Source of the DNA: Natronolimnohabitans sp. A-GB9
Lineage (GTDB): Archaea > Halobacteriota > Halobacteria > Halobacteriales > Natrialbaceae
DNA: 64,000 bases
Direction: 5' to 3'
NCBI RefSeq assembly: GCF_030848565.1
Contig: NZ_JAVDDV010000001.1
Span: 310,001 to 374,000 of the forward strand
The position numbers and the translations under genes are program-made. The number at the start of each line of letters is the position of its first letter. Position 1 is the first letter of the stretch. Under the pieces are notes generated by a model. That model made no database searches. It saw nothing but the letters and a program-made list of their open reading frames with translations, and was not told the DNA's origin. Shown piece by piece: positions 16,350 to 25,545 of the stretch.

Positions 16350-18863
16350 GTGGAACTGATAATCACCGAAAAGGACAACGCCGCGCGCCGGATCGCCGAC
16401 ATCCTGAGCGGCGGCACGTACGACTCGAGTCGTGAGAACGGCGTCAACGTCTACGAGTGGGGAGGGAAGCGTTGTGTGGGGCTGTCGGGACACGTCGTCG
16501 GCGTCGACTTCCCCTCGGAGTACTCCGACTGGCGGGACGTCGAACCCGTCGAACTCATCGACGCAGACGTCGAGAAGACGGCGACGAAGGAAAACATCGT
16601 CGCGACGCTGCGGATCCTCGCACGCAAGGCCGAACGCGTGACGATCGCGACCGACTACGACCGCGAGGGCGAACTCATCGGAAAGGAGGCCTACGAGATC
16701 GTCCGAGATGTCAACGAGGACGTTCCCATCCGCCGCGTTCGGTTCTCCTCGATCACGGAAAACGAGGTCCAGGAGGCGTTCGAGAACCCGGACGACCTCG
16801 ATTTCGATCTCGCCGCCGCGGGTGAGGCTCGCCAGATCATCGACCTCATTTGGGGTGCCGCGCTCACCCGGTTTCTCTCGCTGTCGGCTGGCCAGCTCGG
16901 CGACGATTTCATCTCCGTCGGCCGCGTGCAGTCGCCGACGCTGAAGCTGATCGTGGATCGCGAACGGGAGATCCAGGCGTTCGATCCCGAGACCTACTGG
17001 GAGCTCTTTGCGGATCTCCAGAAAAGCGACGGGGCAAGCGATGCCGAACCGCAAGACGACGGCACAAGCTTCGAAGCCCAGTACTTCTACCGCGACGAGG
17101 ACGACAACGAGGCCGAGCGCGTCTGGGAGGAGCCCGTCGCCGACGAGGTCTACGAGACGCTCGCCAACCGTGACACGGCCACCGTGGTCGACGTCAACCG
17201 CCGGACGCGAACTGACACACCGCCGACGCCGTTCAACACGACCCAGTTTATCCGTGCGGCCGGCGCTATCGGCTACTCCGCCAAACGGGCGATGTCGATC
17301 GCCGAGGACCTCTACACCGCCGGCTACATCACCTATCCGCGGACCGACAACACCGTCTACCCCGACGACCTCGATCCAGAGGAGTTACTCGACGAGTTCG
17401 TCAGTCACTCGACGCTCGGCGACGACGCCGAGAGCCTGCTCGAGGCCGACGAGATCACCCCGACGGAAGGCGACGAGGAGACGACCGACCACCCGCCGAT
17501 CCACCCGACGGGCGAGATCCCTTCGCGGGGCGACGTCAGCGACGACGAGTGGGAGGTCTTCGAACTCGTCGTTCGCCGATTCTACGCGACGGTCGCCGAA
17601 GCAGCCGTCTGGGAACACCTCAAGGTCGTCGCCGAAGTCGACGACTACCGCCTGAAGGCAAACGGCAAGCGGCTCGTCGAACCCGGCTACCACGACGTCT
17701 ATCCCTATTTCAGCACCAGCGAGAACTACGTTCCCGACGTCGACGAGGGCGAGGAACTCGCGCTCACGGACGTCGACCTCGAAGAGAAAGAGACCCAGCC
17801 GCCGCGCAGATACGGCCAGTCGCGGCTCATCGAGACCATGGAGGATCAGGGGCTCGGAACGAAAAGTACGAGACATAATACACTCGAAAAATTATACGAC
17901 CGGGGCTACATCGAGGGTGATCCGCCACGCCCGACGAAGCTCGCGATGGCCGTCGTCGACGCCGCCGAAGACTACGCCGACCGCGTCGTCAGCGAGGAGA
18001 TGACCGCCCAACTGGAACAGGACATGGACGCCATCGCCAGCGGCGAGGCCGGCCTCGAGGACGTCACCGACGAATCCCGGGAGATGCTCGAGGAGATCTT
18101 CGCCAACCTCGCCGACTCGCGCGAGGAGATCGGCGAGCACCTCCGGAAGTCGCTCAAAGAGGACAAACGCCTCGGTCCCTGTCCGGAGTGTGGCGAAGAT
18201 CTGCTCGTCCGGCGCAGCCGCCACGGCTCCTACTTCGTCGGCTGTGATGGCTACCCCGACTGTGAGTTTACGCTCCCGTTGCCCTCGACTGGCAAACCGC
18301 TGATCATGGAACGCGAGTGTGAGGAACACGGCTTGAACGAGGTCAAGATGCTCGCCGGGCGGCAGACGTTCGTCCACGGCTGTCCGCTCTGTAAGGCCGA
18401 AGACGCCGGCGAGGGGCCGATTCTGGGCGACTGTCCCGAATGTAGTGCGGAACACGGCGGCGAACTGGCAGTCAAGACCCTCCAGAGCGGCTCGCGACTG
18501 GTCGGCTGTACGCGCTACCCAGACTGTGAGTACTCGCTGCCGCTTCCCCGCCGCGGCGAGATCGAAGTCACCGACGAGTACTGCGAGGAACACGACCTGC
18601 CGGAACTCGTGATCCACAGCGGCGACGAGCCCTGGGAACTGGGCTGTCCGATCTGTAACTATCAGGAGTTTCAGGCCCGCGAGTCGGACAGTGGCTCCGA
18701 CCTCGAGGCACTCGACGGAGTCGGTGCCAAGACAGTCGAGAAGCTCGCCGACGCCGGTATCGAGAGCATCGACGACCTGACCGAGGCCGATCCCGACGCC
18801 GTCGCCGAGGACGTCGACGGGGTCAGTGCCGACCGGATCCGAACCTGGCAGGCCAAGGCCTGA
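16350..18863 (+). CDS. topA: DNA topoisomerase I (type IA)
   Basis: Relaxes negative supercoils by single-strand passage. The 837-residue enzyme starts with a GTG preceded by a near-perfect Shine-Dalgarno. Domains in order: Toprim (residues 1-150, with TDYDREGE at 101-108 supplying the acidic metal ligands), the type IA core with GQLGDDFISVGRVQSPTL, the active-site Tyr329 in GYITYPRTDNT, then from about residue 605 a zinc-binding tail with repeated CPEC...GC..YPDC modules (two) alternating with CEEH...GCPxC modules, and a final helix-hairpin-helix (LEALDGVGAKTVEKLADAGI). The HhH tail is common in haloarchaeal TopA. It is monocistronic, with the HEAT/PQQ gene 199 bases downstream. Confidence 0.97.
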   Translation: MELIITEKDNAARRIADILSGGTYDSSRENGVNVYEWGGKRCVGLSGHVVGVDFPSEYSDWRDVEPVELIDADVEKTATKENIVATLRILARKAERVTIATDYDREGELIGKEAYEIVRDVNEDVPIRRVRFSSITENEVQEAFENPDDLDFDLAAAGEARQIIDLIWGAALTRFLSLSAGQLGDDFISVGRVQSPTLKLIVDREREIQAFDPETYWELFADLQKSDGASDAEPQDDGTSFEAQYFYRDEDDNEAERVWEEPVADEVYETLANRDTATVVDVNRRTRTDTPPTPFNTTQFIRAAGAIGYSAKRAMSIAEDLYTAGYITYPRTDNTVYPDDLDPEELLDEFVSHSTLGDDAESLLEADEITPTEGDEETTDHPPIHPTGEIPSRGDVSDDEWEVFELVVRRFYATVAEAAVWEHLKVVAEVDDYRLKANGKRLVEPGYHDVYPYFSTSENYVPDVDEGEELALTDVDLEEKETQPPRRYGQSRLIETMEDQGLGTKSTRHNTLEKLYDRGYIEGDPPRPTKLAMAVVDAAEDYADRVVSEEMTAQLEQDMDAIASGEAGLEDVTDESREMLEEIFANLADSREEIGEHLRKSLKEDKRLGPCPECGEDLLVRRSRHGSYFVGCDGYPDCEFTLPLPSTGKPLIMERECEEHGLNEVKMLAGRQTFVHGCPLCKAEDAGEGPILGDCPECSAEHGGELAVKTLQSGSRLVGCTRYPDCEYSLPLPRRGEIEVTDEYCEEHDLPELVIHSGDEPWELGCPICNYQEFQARESDSGSDLEALDGVGAKTVEKLADAGIESIDDLTEADPDAVAEDVDGVSADRIRTWQAKA

Positions 18864-19062
18864 TCGCGTCGGCGTTTCTCTCGACGTCCGAGCCACGATT
18901 CACCACGGCCACCGACCGGCCGGTGGACGACTCGAGACGAGAGCGGCCGGTGTAGGCACGCGTTACGACGCTGTAAGCCGAGGATAGAATTAACCGTGGG
19001 CGTCGTCCGTGCGAGCACTGATACGACGTGCGGGGACGCATGCGCGTCGTGAACGGCTCGCT

Positions 19063-22000
19063 ATGAACGAACGAAACGCGCTCTCGACCGACTCGGCGTT
19101 CGACGAACAGGGCAACGGGATCGAAGTCACCGTCGGAATCGACCGCCTCGAGGCGTTCCTCTCGGCCGACGATCCGGACGTCAGGGAGTACGCGGCCCGA
19201 ACGCTCGCGATCGAGGCGGCAAAACGGCCGGACGACGTCCGCTCGGCGGTCGGCGAACTGACCGTCCGCCTCGAGGACGAGCCACGGATCAGCGCTCACG
19301 CGACCGCGGCGCTGTCGGCCGTCGCTGCCGCCGCTCCGATGGCGGTACGCGAGTCGGTACCTGCACTGACCGATCGTCTCGAGAACGCCGAAGACGCGTC
19401 GGTTCGGGCGGATGCAGCCGATGCGCTCGCCGCGATCGCGGCAGCCGATCCCGACGCCGTCGCCGATTCGACCGTCGTGCTCGGACGGTACGTGACCGAC
19501 GAGAGCGACCGCGTCCGGACCCGGACGACGGATGCGCTCGCGGCCGTCGCCGAAGCCGACCCCGTGCGGGCGACCGCGGTCGTCGACGAGGTAGCCGTGG
19601 CGACCGCCGACGAGTCCGTGGCCGTCAGAGAGAACGCGACGGCGATTCTCGCGGCGATCGCGACGACGTCGCCGAGCGACGTCCTCGACGTCGTCACGCC
19701 GCTGGTCGATCGTCTCGGAGACGACGATACGATCCGGAGTCACGCCGCACGAGCGCTCCGGGAAATCGCCCGCGATACACCGTCTCGACTCACCGACGAC
19801 GTCGAATCGATCACGGCTGGACTCGCCGACGAACGCCAGGAGATCAGAACCGACGTGGCCAATGCTCTCGCGACGGTCGCGAGGACACACCCGGAGTCGG
19901 CAAGCGGCGCCGTCGAGGCGCTCGCCAATGGTCTCGACGATGTCGCCGACGTTCGCCGCGAATGTGTCGACGCGTTGCGCGCCGTCGCAGACGTCGTCCC
20001 GGCCGCCGTCGTTCCAGCAGTGTCGGCGTTAGTCGAGCGCCTCGAGGACGAACTCGAGGCCGTCCGCGTGGACGCGGCTGCGACGCTCGCCGCCATCGCG
20101 ATGGAACGCCCGCCCACAGTAACCGACGGTGTCCGGCCGATGGCCCGGCGGCTGGCCGGCGACGAGACGAGCGTTCGAAGTCACGCCGTCACGGCAATCG
20201 CTGCCGTCGCCGATTCGCGTCCGGCGGCCGTCGAACCCGTCGTCGCCGATCTCGCCGCGGTCGCCGACGTCGACGACGAGTCGGACCGTTTCGACGCCGT
20301 TCGAGCGATCGCCGCCGTCGCCGCGGAGTCACCGACCGCGGTGCGTTCGGTCGTCCCGACCCTGACCGATCGCCTCGAGGATCCCCACGAGCCGGTCCGG
20401 TACTGCGCCGTCGACGCCCTGGCTGCAGTTGCTCTCGAGGCACCCGCCGTCGGAACGGACGTCGACGCGCTCGTCGAGCGACTCGAGACCGGCCCGGAGC
20501 AACGCTCGGCAAGCGATCGAGCGGGCGACGATAGCAGCGACGAGTGGCACCGGGGATACGCCGCTCGCGAACTCGCCGAGGTCGCACGCTCGGAAGTCGC
20601 CGGCGCTCATCCAGCGGTCCGATCGCTCTATCGACGGCTGGACGACGACGAGACCACCGTCCGCCGGGCAGCGACGCGGGACCTCGTGACCGTCGCAGCC
20701 GAGCGACCGCTTTCGGCTCGCGAGGCCGTCCCAGCACTCGCCGACCGACTCGACGACGAGGACGAGACGGTCCGAAACAACGCGGCGATCGCCCTCGAGC
20801 GAGTCGCGACTGCAGCCCCGGACGAGATCCGGACCGTCGACGTGCTGGTCGCAGTGCTCGAGTCGGTCGGCGACCCCGACGAAACGGTTCGATCGAACGT
20901 CCGGGACGGCCTCGCGGCAATCGCACCCGCATCCGGCGGCGACTGCCGGCCGCCGTTCGCGGTGGCCGTCGACGAGACGACGGCGGACGAGCGACGACTC
21001 CGGGTCGCCGCCTGTTCGGCCCTCGAGACGCTCGGCCTGGAGACCGACGCCGAGGTCGACGCCGGTATCACAGCTATCCGCGATCGGTTGGTCGATCCCA
21101 CTCCGAGAGAACGAAACGCCGCACTGAACGCGCTCGAAACGTTCCTCGAGAACGCCGATACCGAACCGTCGCCGGCCGAAGCGATCGCCGAGAGCCTCGC
21201 TGCGGGTGATGACGGCGCCGTCGCCCTCGTGATGGCACTCTCCGACGTCGCCCGTGACGAGCCGGAACTCGTCGACGCCGTCACCGACGTGTTGTGCGAG
21301 CGCCTGTCGGCGGCGACTGGGGCCGAGCGACGCGCCCTCCTCCGGACGCTGACGACGGTCGTTGCGGCGACCGATCGCGATCCCGTCACGGCCACGCTGC
21401 TCGAGCGACTCGACGGGGCGAGCGATCGACGCGCCGTCGCCGCCGACCTCGTGCGGGTAGCAGTGACGTCCCCGGCCGACGTCGCAGCCGAGCGCGAACG
21501 CCTGCGAGGACTCCTCGACGACGACGGCGCCGACGCGGGCGTTCGAGGGTACGCTGCGCTCGCACTGGGGACGCTCTCGGTTACGGACCACGACACGGTC
21601 TCGACACTTGGCGACGAACTCGAGCGGATCGACGATCGGCTGTTCGACGCGGCGTCGCTGGCGGCCGGCGTCGAGACGCCGTCTCACGTCGACGAGATCA
21701 ACGGCCAGCTCACGGCGATGGGGAACCGTCTCGAGGACGATCCGTGGGCGGCCGGGCTCGCCGTCCTCGCGCTTTCGGCCCTGGCCGACGAATCGGACGC
21801 TCTCCGGCCGACGGGGATCGCGAAACTCTCTCCCGGACTCACCGCCGAGCAGCCGGTCGTTCGGCTCCTCGCCAGCCACGTCCTCGAGCGGATGGCCGAC
21901 GCCGATCCGGACGGGTTCGAAAAGGCCGTCCCGGAACTGTTCGCGGCGCTCGAGGATCCGGATGCCGACATTCGGGCGGCAGCTGCGGCTGCGCTGGTGT

Positions 22001-23325
22001 CCTGTGTGGACTCCAGGCATGGGCCGTCGCTTACGGACGCCGACCCTGATCGCGTCTCGATGCTCCGTGACCGACTCGCCGACCCAGACGGCCGCGTCCG
22101 TGCGCGAGCGGTCCGAATCCTGGCGGCACTCGAGGCGACCGACGCGTTGCCGACCGTCGAAACGCTCACCGACGATCCCGTTTCGGCCGTCTCGGAGGCA
22201 GCCGACGACGCGACGACGCGACTCGAAGCCGCCAGAGAGCGCGACCGAGACGATAGCGACTCCGAAGCCAACGACTGGTCGATGACACGGGTCGGCCCGG
22301 CACGGACGGGCCATCTCGTCGCAGGCGAGGCCCTCGGCCGCCGGCCAACCGAGCGCTGGCGCACCGAGGACGCGTTCGCGGACGAGCCGGCGGTCGTCGA
22401 CGGGGTCGTCTACGCCGGTCGCGACGACGGCACCGTCGTCGCACTGACGACCCCTGACGGCCACGAACGATGGCAGTTCGAGACCGGCAACGTCGACCCG
22501 ACAACGCCGGCGGTCGTCGACGGAACCGTCTACGTCGGCGGTGACGCGCTCTACGCGATCGACGCCGAAACCGGCGACCGGGCGTGGCGCTACCGGACCA
22601 GCGCCCACGTCGAGACCGCGCCGGTCGTCGCCGACGGGACCGTCTACGTCGGGGCCGACGCGCTCTACGCGATCGACGCCGAAACCGGCGACTGCGACTG
22701 GACGGCCGCCCTCGAGACCGATCCCCTCGAGCTGGCGGCCGCGGACGGTACGATCTACGTCGTCACCGACGAGCGACTGCTCGCGCTGTCGGCGGCAGAC
22801 GGGAGCCAGCGCTGGCGTCACGATCTCGAGGCGCCGACGGGTGTGCCGCCGGCAGTCGCCGACGACACGGTGTACGTCCCAGACGGTGCGACGTTGCTTG
22901 CGGCCTCGAGCGACGGCTCGAGCCGGTTGCGGTTCGATACGGGCGGCCCAATCGAAACGGCGCCCGCGATCGGAGACGACTCGGTCTACGTCGGCAGTGA
23001 CGACGGCAGCGTCTACGCCCTCGAGACGGGGACGTTGACCGAGCGCTGGCGCGCCGACGTCGGGTCGCCGACGACGGGGCTCGCCCTCGTCAACAGGGCG
23101 TGCTATCTGGGGACCGCCGACGGCGGGCTGCTCTCGCTGGGAACGAGAGACGGCCTGCAGCGCTGGAAACTGCGCCGGGAGTCGACCCAGACAGCGCTGA
23201 CCATCACCGACGTCGGCCTCTGTACCGTCGACGAAGCGGGCCGGCTCGCGGCCTTTGGCGCCGGTGGCCTCTCGCTGTCGGCGTCGCTTTCGGGTCTGGT
23301 CTCGCGACTCGGCGGAGACCCGTAG
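19063..23325 (+). CDS. Giant HEAT-repeat / PQQ beta-propeller fusion protein
   Basis: A 1420-residue cytoplasmic protein with no signal peptide or membrane segment. Residues about 20-1050 are some 28 HEAT/PBS-lyase-like repeats of roughly 37 residues, each with a pattern such as RLEDEDETVRNNAAIALERVA. After an acidic linker (ERDRDDSDSEAND), residues about 1069-1420 form a PQQ-type beta-propeller opening with WSMTRVGPARTG and containing repeats like VVDGTVYVGGDALYAIDAET. No quinoprotein active-site or redox Cys pattern is seen, so the propeller is more likely a binding scaffold of the BamB/Eis type. The start at 19063 avoids a basic, non-acidic extension. It is flanked by topA and a convergent thioredoxin-like gene. 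Function unknown; protein-protein scaffold inferred. Confidence 0.88.
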   Translation: MNERNALSTDSAFDEQGNGIEVTVGIDRLEAFLSADDPDVREYAARTLAIEAAKRPDDVRSAVGELTVRLEDEPRISAHATAALSAVAAAAPMAVRESVPALTDRLENAEDASVRADAADALAAIAAADPDAVADSTVVLGRYVTDESDRVRTRTTDALAAVAEADPVRATAVVDEVAVATADESVAVRENATAILAAIATTSPSDVLDVVTPLVDRLGDDDTIRSHAARALREIARDTPSRLTDDVESITAGLADERQEIRTDVANALATVARTHPESASGAVEALANGLDDVADVRRECVDALRAVADVVPAAVVPAVSALVERLEDELEAVRVDAAATLAAIAMERPPTVTDGVRPMARRLAGDETSVRSHAVTAIAAVADSRPAAVEPVVADLAAVADVDDESDRFDAVRAIAAVAAESPTAVRSVVPTLTDRLEDPHEPVRYCAVDALAAVALEAPAVGTDVDALVERLETGPEQRSASDRAGDDSSDEWHRGYAARELAEVARSEVAGAHPAVRSLYRRLDDDETTVRRAATRDLVTVAAERPLSAREAVPALADRLDDEDETVRNNAAIALERVATAAPDEIRTVDVLVAVLESVGDPDETVRSNVRDGLAAIAPASGGDCRPPFAVAVDETTADERRLRVAACSALETLGLETDAEVDAGITAIRDRLVDPTPRERNAALNALETFLENADTEPSPAEAIAESLAAGDDGAVALVMALSDVARDEPELVDAVTDVLCERLSAATGAERRALLRTLTTVVAATDRDPVTATLLERLDGASDRRAVAADLVRVAVTSPADVAAERERLRGLLDDDGADAGVRGYAALALGTLSVTDHDTVSTLGDELERIDDRLFDAASLAAGVETPSHVDEINGQLTAMGNRLEDDPWAAGLAVLALSALADESDALRPTGIAKLSPGLTAEQPVVRLLASHVLERMADADPDGFEKAVPELFAALEDPDADIRAAAAAALVSCVDSRHGPSLTDADPDRVSMLRDRLADPDGRVRARAVRILAALEATDALPTVETLTDDPVSAVSEAADDATTRLEAARERDRDDSDSEANDWSMTRVGPARTGHLVAGEALGRRPTERWRTEDAFADEPAVVDGVVYAGRDDGTVVALTTPDGHERWQFETGNVDPTTPAVVDGTVYVGGDALYAIDAETGDRAWRYRTSAHVETAPVVADGTVYVGADALYAIDAETGDCDWTAALETDPLELAAADGTIYVVTDERLLALSAADGSQRWRHDLEAPTGVPPAVADDTVYVPDGATLLAASSDGSSRLRFDTGGPIETAPAIGDDSVYVGSDDGSVYALETGTLTERWRADVGSPTTGLALVNRACYLGTADGGLLSLGTRDGLQRWKLRRESTQTALTITDVGLCTVDEAGRLAAFGAGGLSLSASLSGLVSRLGGDP

Positions 23326-23379
23326 GTGCCCGGCGAGTCGGGCGACGGTTCGAGCACGAAACCGTCGGTTCGCCCATCG

Positions 23380-23976
23380 CTACGATCTGCGGTCGTCGTT
23401 GCAGTCGGTGTCGGCCTCGAGAACGGCACCCACTTCGTCGACGATCGTCTCGGCCTCGAGGACGCCGAGGTCGCGCCATCGCTTCTCGCCGTCAGGGAAG
23501 AGAGCGACCGTGACCGGATAACCGACGACGCCGTAGGCCCCGGCGAGTCCCGAGTCGTAGCCGACGAGGCCGTTCCCGTCGTGGGTCGCCCACCAGTCTC
23601 GAAGGTCGGACTCGGGAAGCTGGTGGCGCTCCTGGTAGGTGACCGCGAGAAAGCGGACCGCGTCGCCGCACTCGTCGCGGAGTTGCTCGCGGGCGGTCGC
23701 GAGCCGCGGAATCTGGGCCTGGCAGTTGCCACAGCCGGTGACGAAGAACGTGGCCACCGTGACCGTCTCGCCGTCCGGGACGGTGACCGAGCCGGCTTCG
23801 CTTCCCCGCGCGTTGATCGTCTCGACGGTGATCGGACCGCTCTCGTCGTCTTCGGTTCCGTCGTCCGGACTCGGCTCGTCGGTGCCAACCGACGGCGGTC
23901 CGTACCGGAAGAGCCCACCGGCACCGGCGGGAACACCGACACTACCGACGCCCGCGACGATCTCGCGCCGGTTCAC
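23380..23976 (-). CDS. TlpA/redoxin-like thioredoxin-fold protein
   Basis: A 198-residue protein with a short hydrophobic N-terminal anchor (MNRREIVAGVGSVGVPAGAG), an acidic linker of about 30 residues, and a thioredoxin fold from about residue 48: VTVATFFVTGCGNCQAQIPR holds the CGNC active site and VVGYPVTVALFPDG the cis-Pro loop. It is likely an extracytoplasmic thiol-disulfide oxidoreductase acting on surface or cytochrome proteins. It is convergent with the HEAT/PQQ gene. A further DsbA-like lipoprotein is at 3288. Confidence 0.88.
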   Translation of the reverse strand: MNRREIVAGVGSVGVPAGAGGLFRYGPPSVGTDEPSPDDGTEDDESGPITVETINARGSEAGSVTVPDGETVTVATFFVTGCGNCQAQIPRLATAREQLRDECGDAVRFLAVTYQERHQLPESDLRDWWATHDGNGLVGYDSGLAGAYGVVGYPVTVALFPDGEKRWRDLGVLEAETIVDEVGAVLEADTDCNDDRRS

Positions 23977-24149
23977 GACGCTTTCCCTCCCGGAGCGCTC
24001 GATCCGGTTTCGGTCCCGTATCGGTGGCGGTTCCGTCGCCTCGAGGCCCCTCGCATACGAGATCGTACGGTCTCATCCGGGAAGGATTCAGGGATCAGTC
24101 GGAAACGGTGAACACCACCTCCAAGTACATCGTCTCCGTCTACCCGGCC

Positions 24150-24773
24150 ATGGCCGAGGAGCGCGAGCGATGGAACGAGCGGTACAGCGGCGTCGACTTC
24201 GACGTTCCAGACGATCCGATCCCCGAACTCGAGCGGCGGCTCTCGACGCTGCCGGATGGCAAGGCGTTGGACATCGCAACCGGCACCGGGCGGAACGCAC
24301 TCTTCCTCGCCGCGAACGGGTACGACGTCGACGCGATCGACGTCTCAGACGTCGCGATCGAGACGGCGCGAGAGCGGGCCGCGGAACGCGGCGTCGACGT
24401 GAACTGGCACCGGGCGGATCTGGCCGACGTCGACCTCGCAGCCGGCGAGTACGACGTGATCACCGTCGGTTTTTTCGCGGCACTCGAGCATCTCCCGGCG
24501 ATCAAGGAGGCTCTGGCGCCAGATGGCGTCCTCGTCTACGAACACCACCTGCGCTCGAGCGATCCCGTCGAGGTCGGCCCCTCGAGCGAACGCTACCGAT
24601 ACCGGTCGAACGATCTCTTGCGGGCGTGTCTCGACCTGACGATCCTCGCTTACGAGGAGCGACGGCGACCGGTCGCCGGCGGCACCGCCGCGGTCGCGAC
24701 GCTCGTGGCCCGCAACTCGAGTGGCGGCACCCAGTCGTATCCGAAACTGATACTGTCGGACAGCAGTCAGTGA
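24150..24773 (+). CDS. Class I SAM-dependent methyltransferase, TehB-like
   Basis: A 207-residue protein starting MAEERERWNERYSGVDFD. SAM motif I is ALDIATGTGRNALFLAANGY, followed by VDAIDVSDVAIETARERA and the VITVGFFAALEHLPAIKEAL and GVLVYEHHL segments, as in the TehB/Methyltransf_25 group. The substrate is unknown. The last eight residues (LILSDSSQ) and the stop codon are encoded by the left end of a 109-bp repeat element (24750-24858), which suggests that the element inserted into, and re-terminated, this gene. The ATG at 24150 is preferred over upstream starts because it gives the normal family N-terminus. Confidence 0.87.
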   Translation: MAEERERWNERYSGVDFDVPDDPIPELERRLSTLPDGKALDIATGTGRNALFLAANGYDVDAIDVSDVAIETARERAAERGVDVNWHRADLADVDLAAGEYDVITVGFFAALEHLPAIKEALAPDGVLVYEHHLRSSDPVEVGPSSERYRYRSNDLLRACLDLTILAYEERRRPVAGGTAAVATLVARNSSGGTQSYPKLILSDSSQ

Positions 24774-24858
24774 GCCGTCGATCGCGAACGCGCGGCCGTC
24801 ACCGTCAGGACGGCCGCAGTCGCGCGACCGATCGTCGACTCGTGCTGTCCAACAGTAT
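24750..24858. repeat. 109-bp palindromic element, copy 1
   Basis: Terminal inverted repeats ATACTGTCGGACAGCAG and GTGCTGTCCAACAGTAT flank an interior closely matching the copy at 32851 (shared blocks GCGGCCGTCACC, TCGCGCGAC, GCTGTCC). Both copies are exactly 109 bp. No coding capacity. It overlaps the 3' end of the methyltransferase gene. MITE-like or a mobile terminator module. Confidence 0.78.
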
Positions 24859-24929
24859 GAGCAGGTGACGGCGCGAAGTGGGCGTCTCGAAACGGTCTCC
24901 GCTGTCGAACCGCTCGGTCGCTCGCCGAA

Positions 24930-25007
24930 ATACTGTCGGACAGAACGAGTGTGTGGAGTCGCCGTTTCCATCCGACGAATTCGCTTCAGCGACTGCTGTC
25001 TGATAGT
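24930..25007. repeat. Degenerate short palindromic element
   Basis: ATACTGTCGGACAG at 24930 and GACTGCTGTCTGATAGT at 24991 form imperfect inverted ends of the same family as the 109-bp elements, with an unrelated interior. It lies 72 bases after copy 1. Confidence 0.45.
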
Positions 25008-25061
25008 CTCTTCCGTCAACGCCGGCGACTGTCTTTCGAGTCGATAGCTGGGGGAACAACT

Positions 25062-25310
25062 ATGGCAGGTTTTGCCGTGGATGTCACACACACGATGACA
25101 AACTGCTCGACCCGGGGACTACTGTGCGTTCTCGACGAGCGGGGGCCAGCGGAGGTGACGGCGCTCGCGGAGTGCCTCGAGGTCCACCCGGTGACGGTGA
25201 CCAAGGAGTGTTACGACCTCCAGTCCGACGGCCACATTCGCCAGATCTCGGGCGGCGTCTACAACATCACCGACGAGGGCGAGGAGTACCTTCGAACGCT
25301 CTCGGAGTGA
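25062..25310 (+). CDS. Winged-helix DNA-binding protein, small
   Basis: An 82-residue protein starting MAGFAVDVTHTMTNCSTRG. A compact wHTH is seen at about residues 18-80: LLCVLDERGPAEVTALAECLE, then VHPVTVTKECYDLQSDGHIR and the wing ISGGVYNITDEGEEYLRTL. It looks like a MarR/ArsR-type single-domain regulator. The start is placed at the ATG after GGGGGAACAACT. Its promoter region is made of repeat elements. It is convergent with the transporter remnant at 25318. Confidence 0.75.
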   Translation: MAGFAVDVTHTMTNCSTRGLLCVLDERGPAEVTALAECLEVHPVTVTKECYDLQSDGHIRQISGGVYNITDEGEEYLRTLSE

Positions 25311-25317
25311 CGGAGAG

Positions 25318-25545
25318 TTACGACGAGTCGGACGACGGCCCGCGGCGTCGCTCCCGCTCGACCGTCGTGACGTAGATTCCGACGAGAACGACCAGTCCGC
25401 CGATCACCGTGATGGCGTCGGGGACCTCCGCGAGCAACACGAGCGCGAGCAACGTCGCCCATCCGTGGCCGGTTCCAAACGGCTTCCGGAACACGGTCGG
25501 TGAGTCGCCGACCGACTCGTAGCGCCGATCAGAGACGAGAATCAG
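25318..25545 (-). pseudogene. Remnant of an EamA/DMT-family transporter (C-terminal helix pair)
   Basis: A minus-strand frame ending TAA at 25318 reads GHGWATLLALVLLAEVPDAI, TVIGGLVVLVGIYVTTVERE and a charged tail, which matches the last two helices of EamA-type drug/metabolite transporters (the conserved AEVP between helices). Upstream the frame runs only about 30 codons of poorly matching sequence before it meets the stop of the NosL gene, so some eight helices are missing. A GTG start would give a tiny protein, but loss of the rest of the transporter makes a truncated pseudogene the better reading. Confidence 0.6.

Noticed and set aside
20329-22821. 830-residue minus-strand frame inside the HEAT gene
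   Set aside because: Arg/Gly-rich antisense shadow of the acidic HEAT repeats; no family motif.
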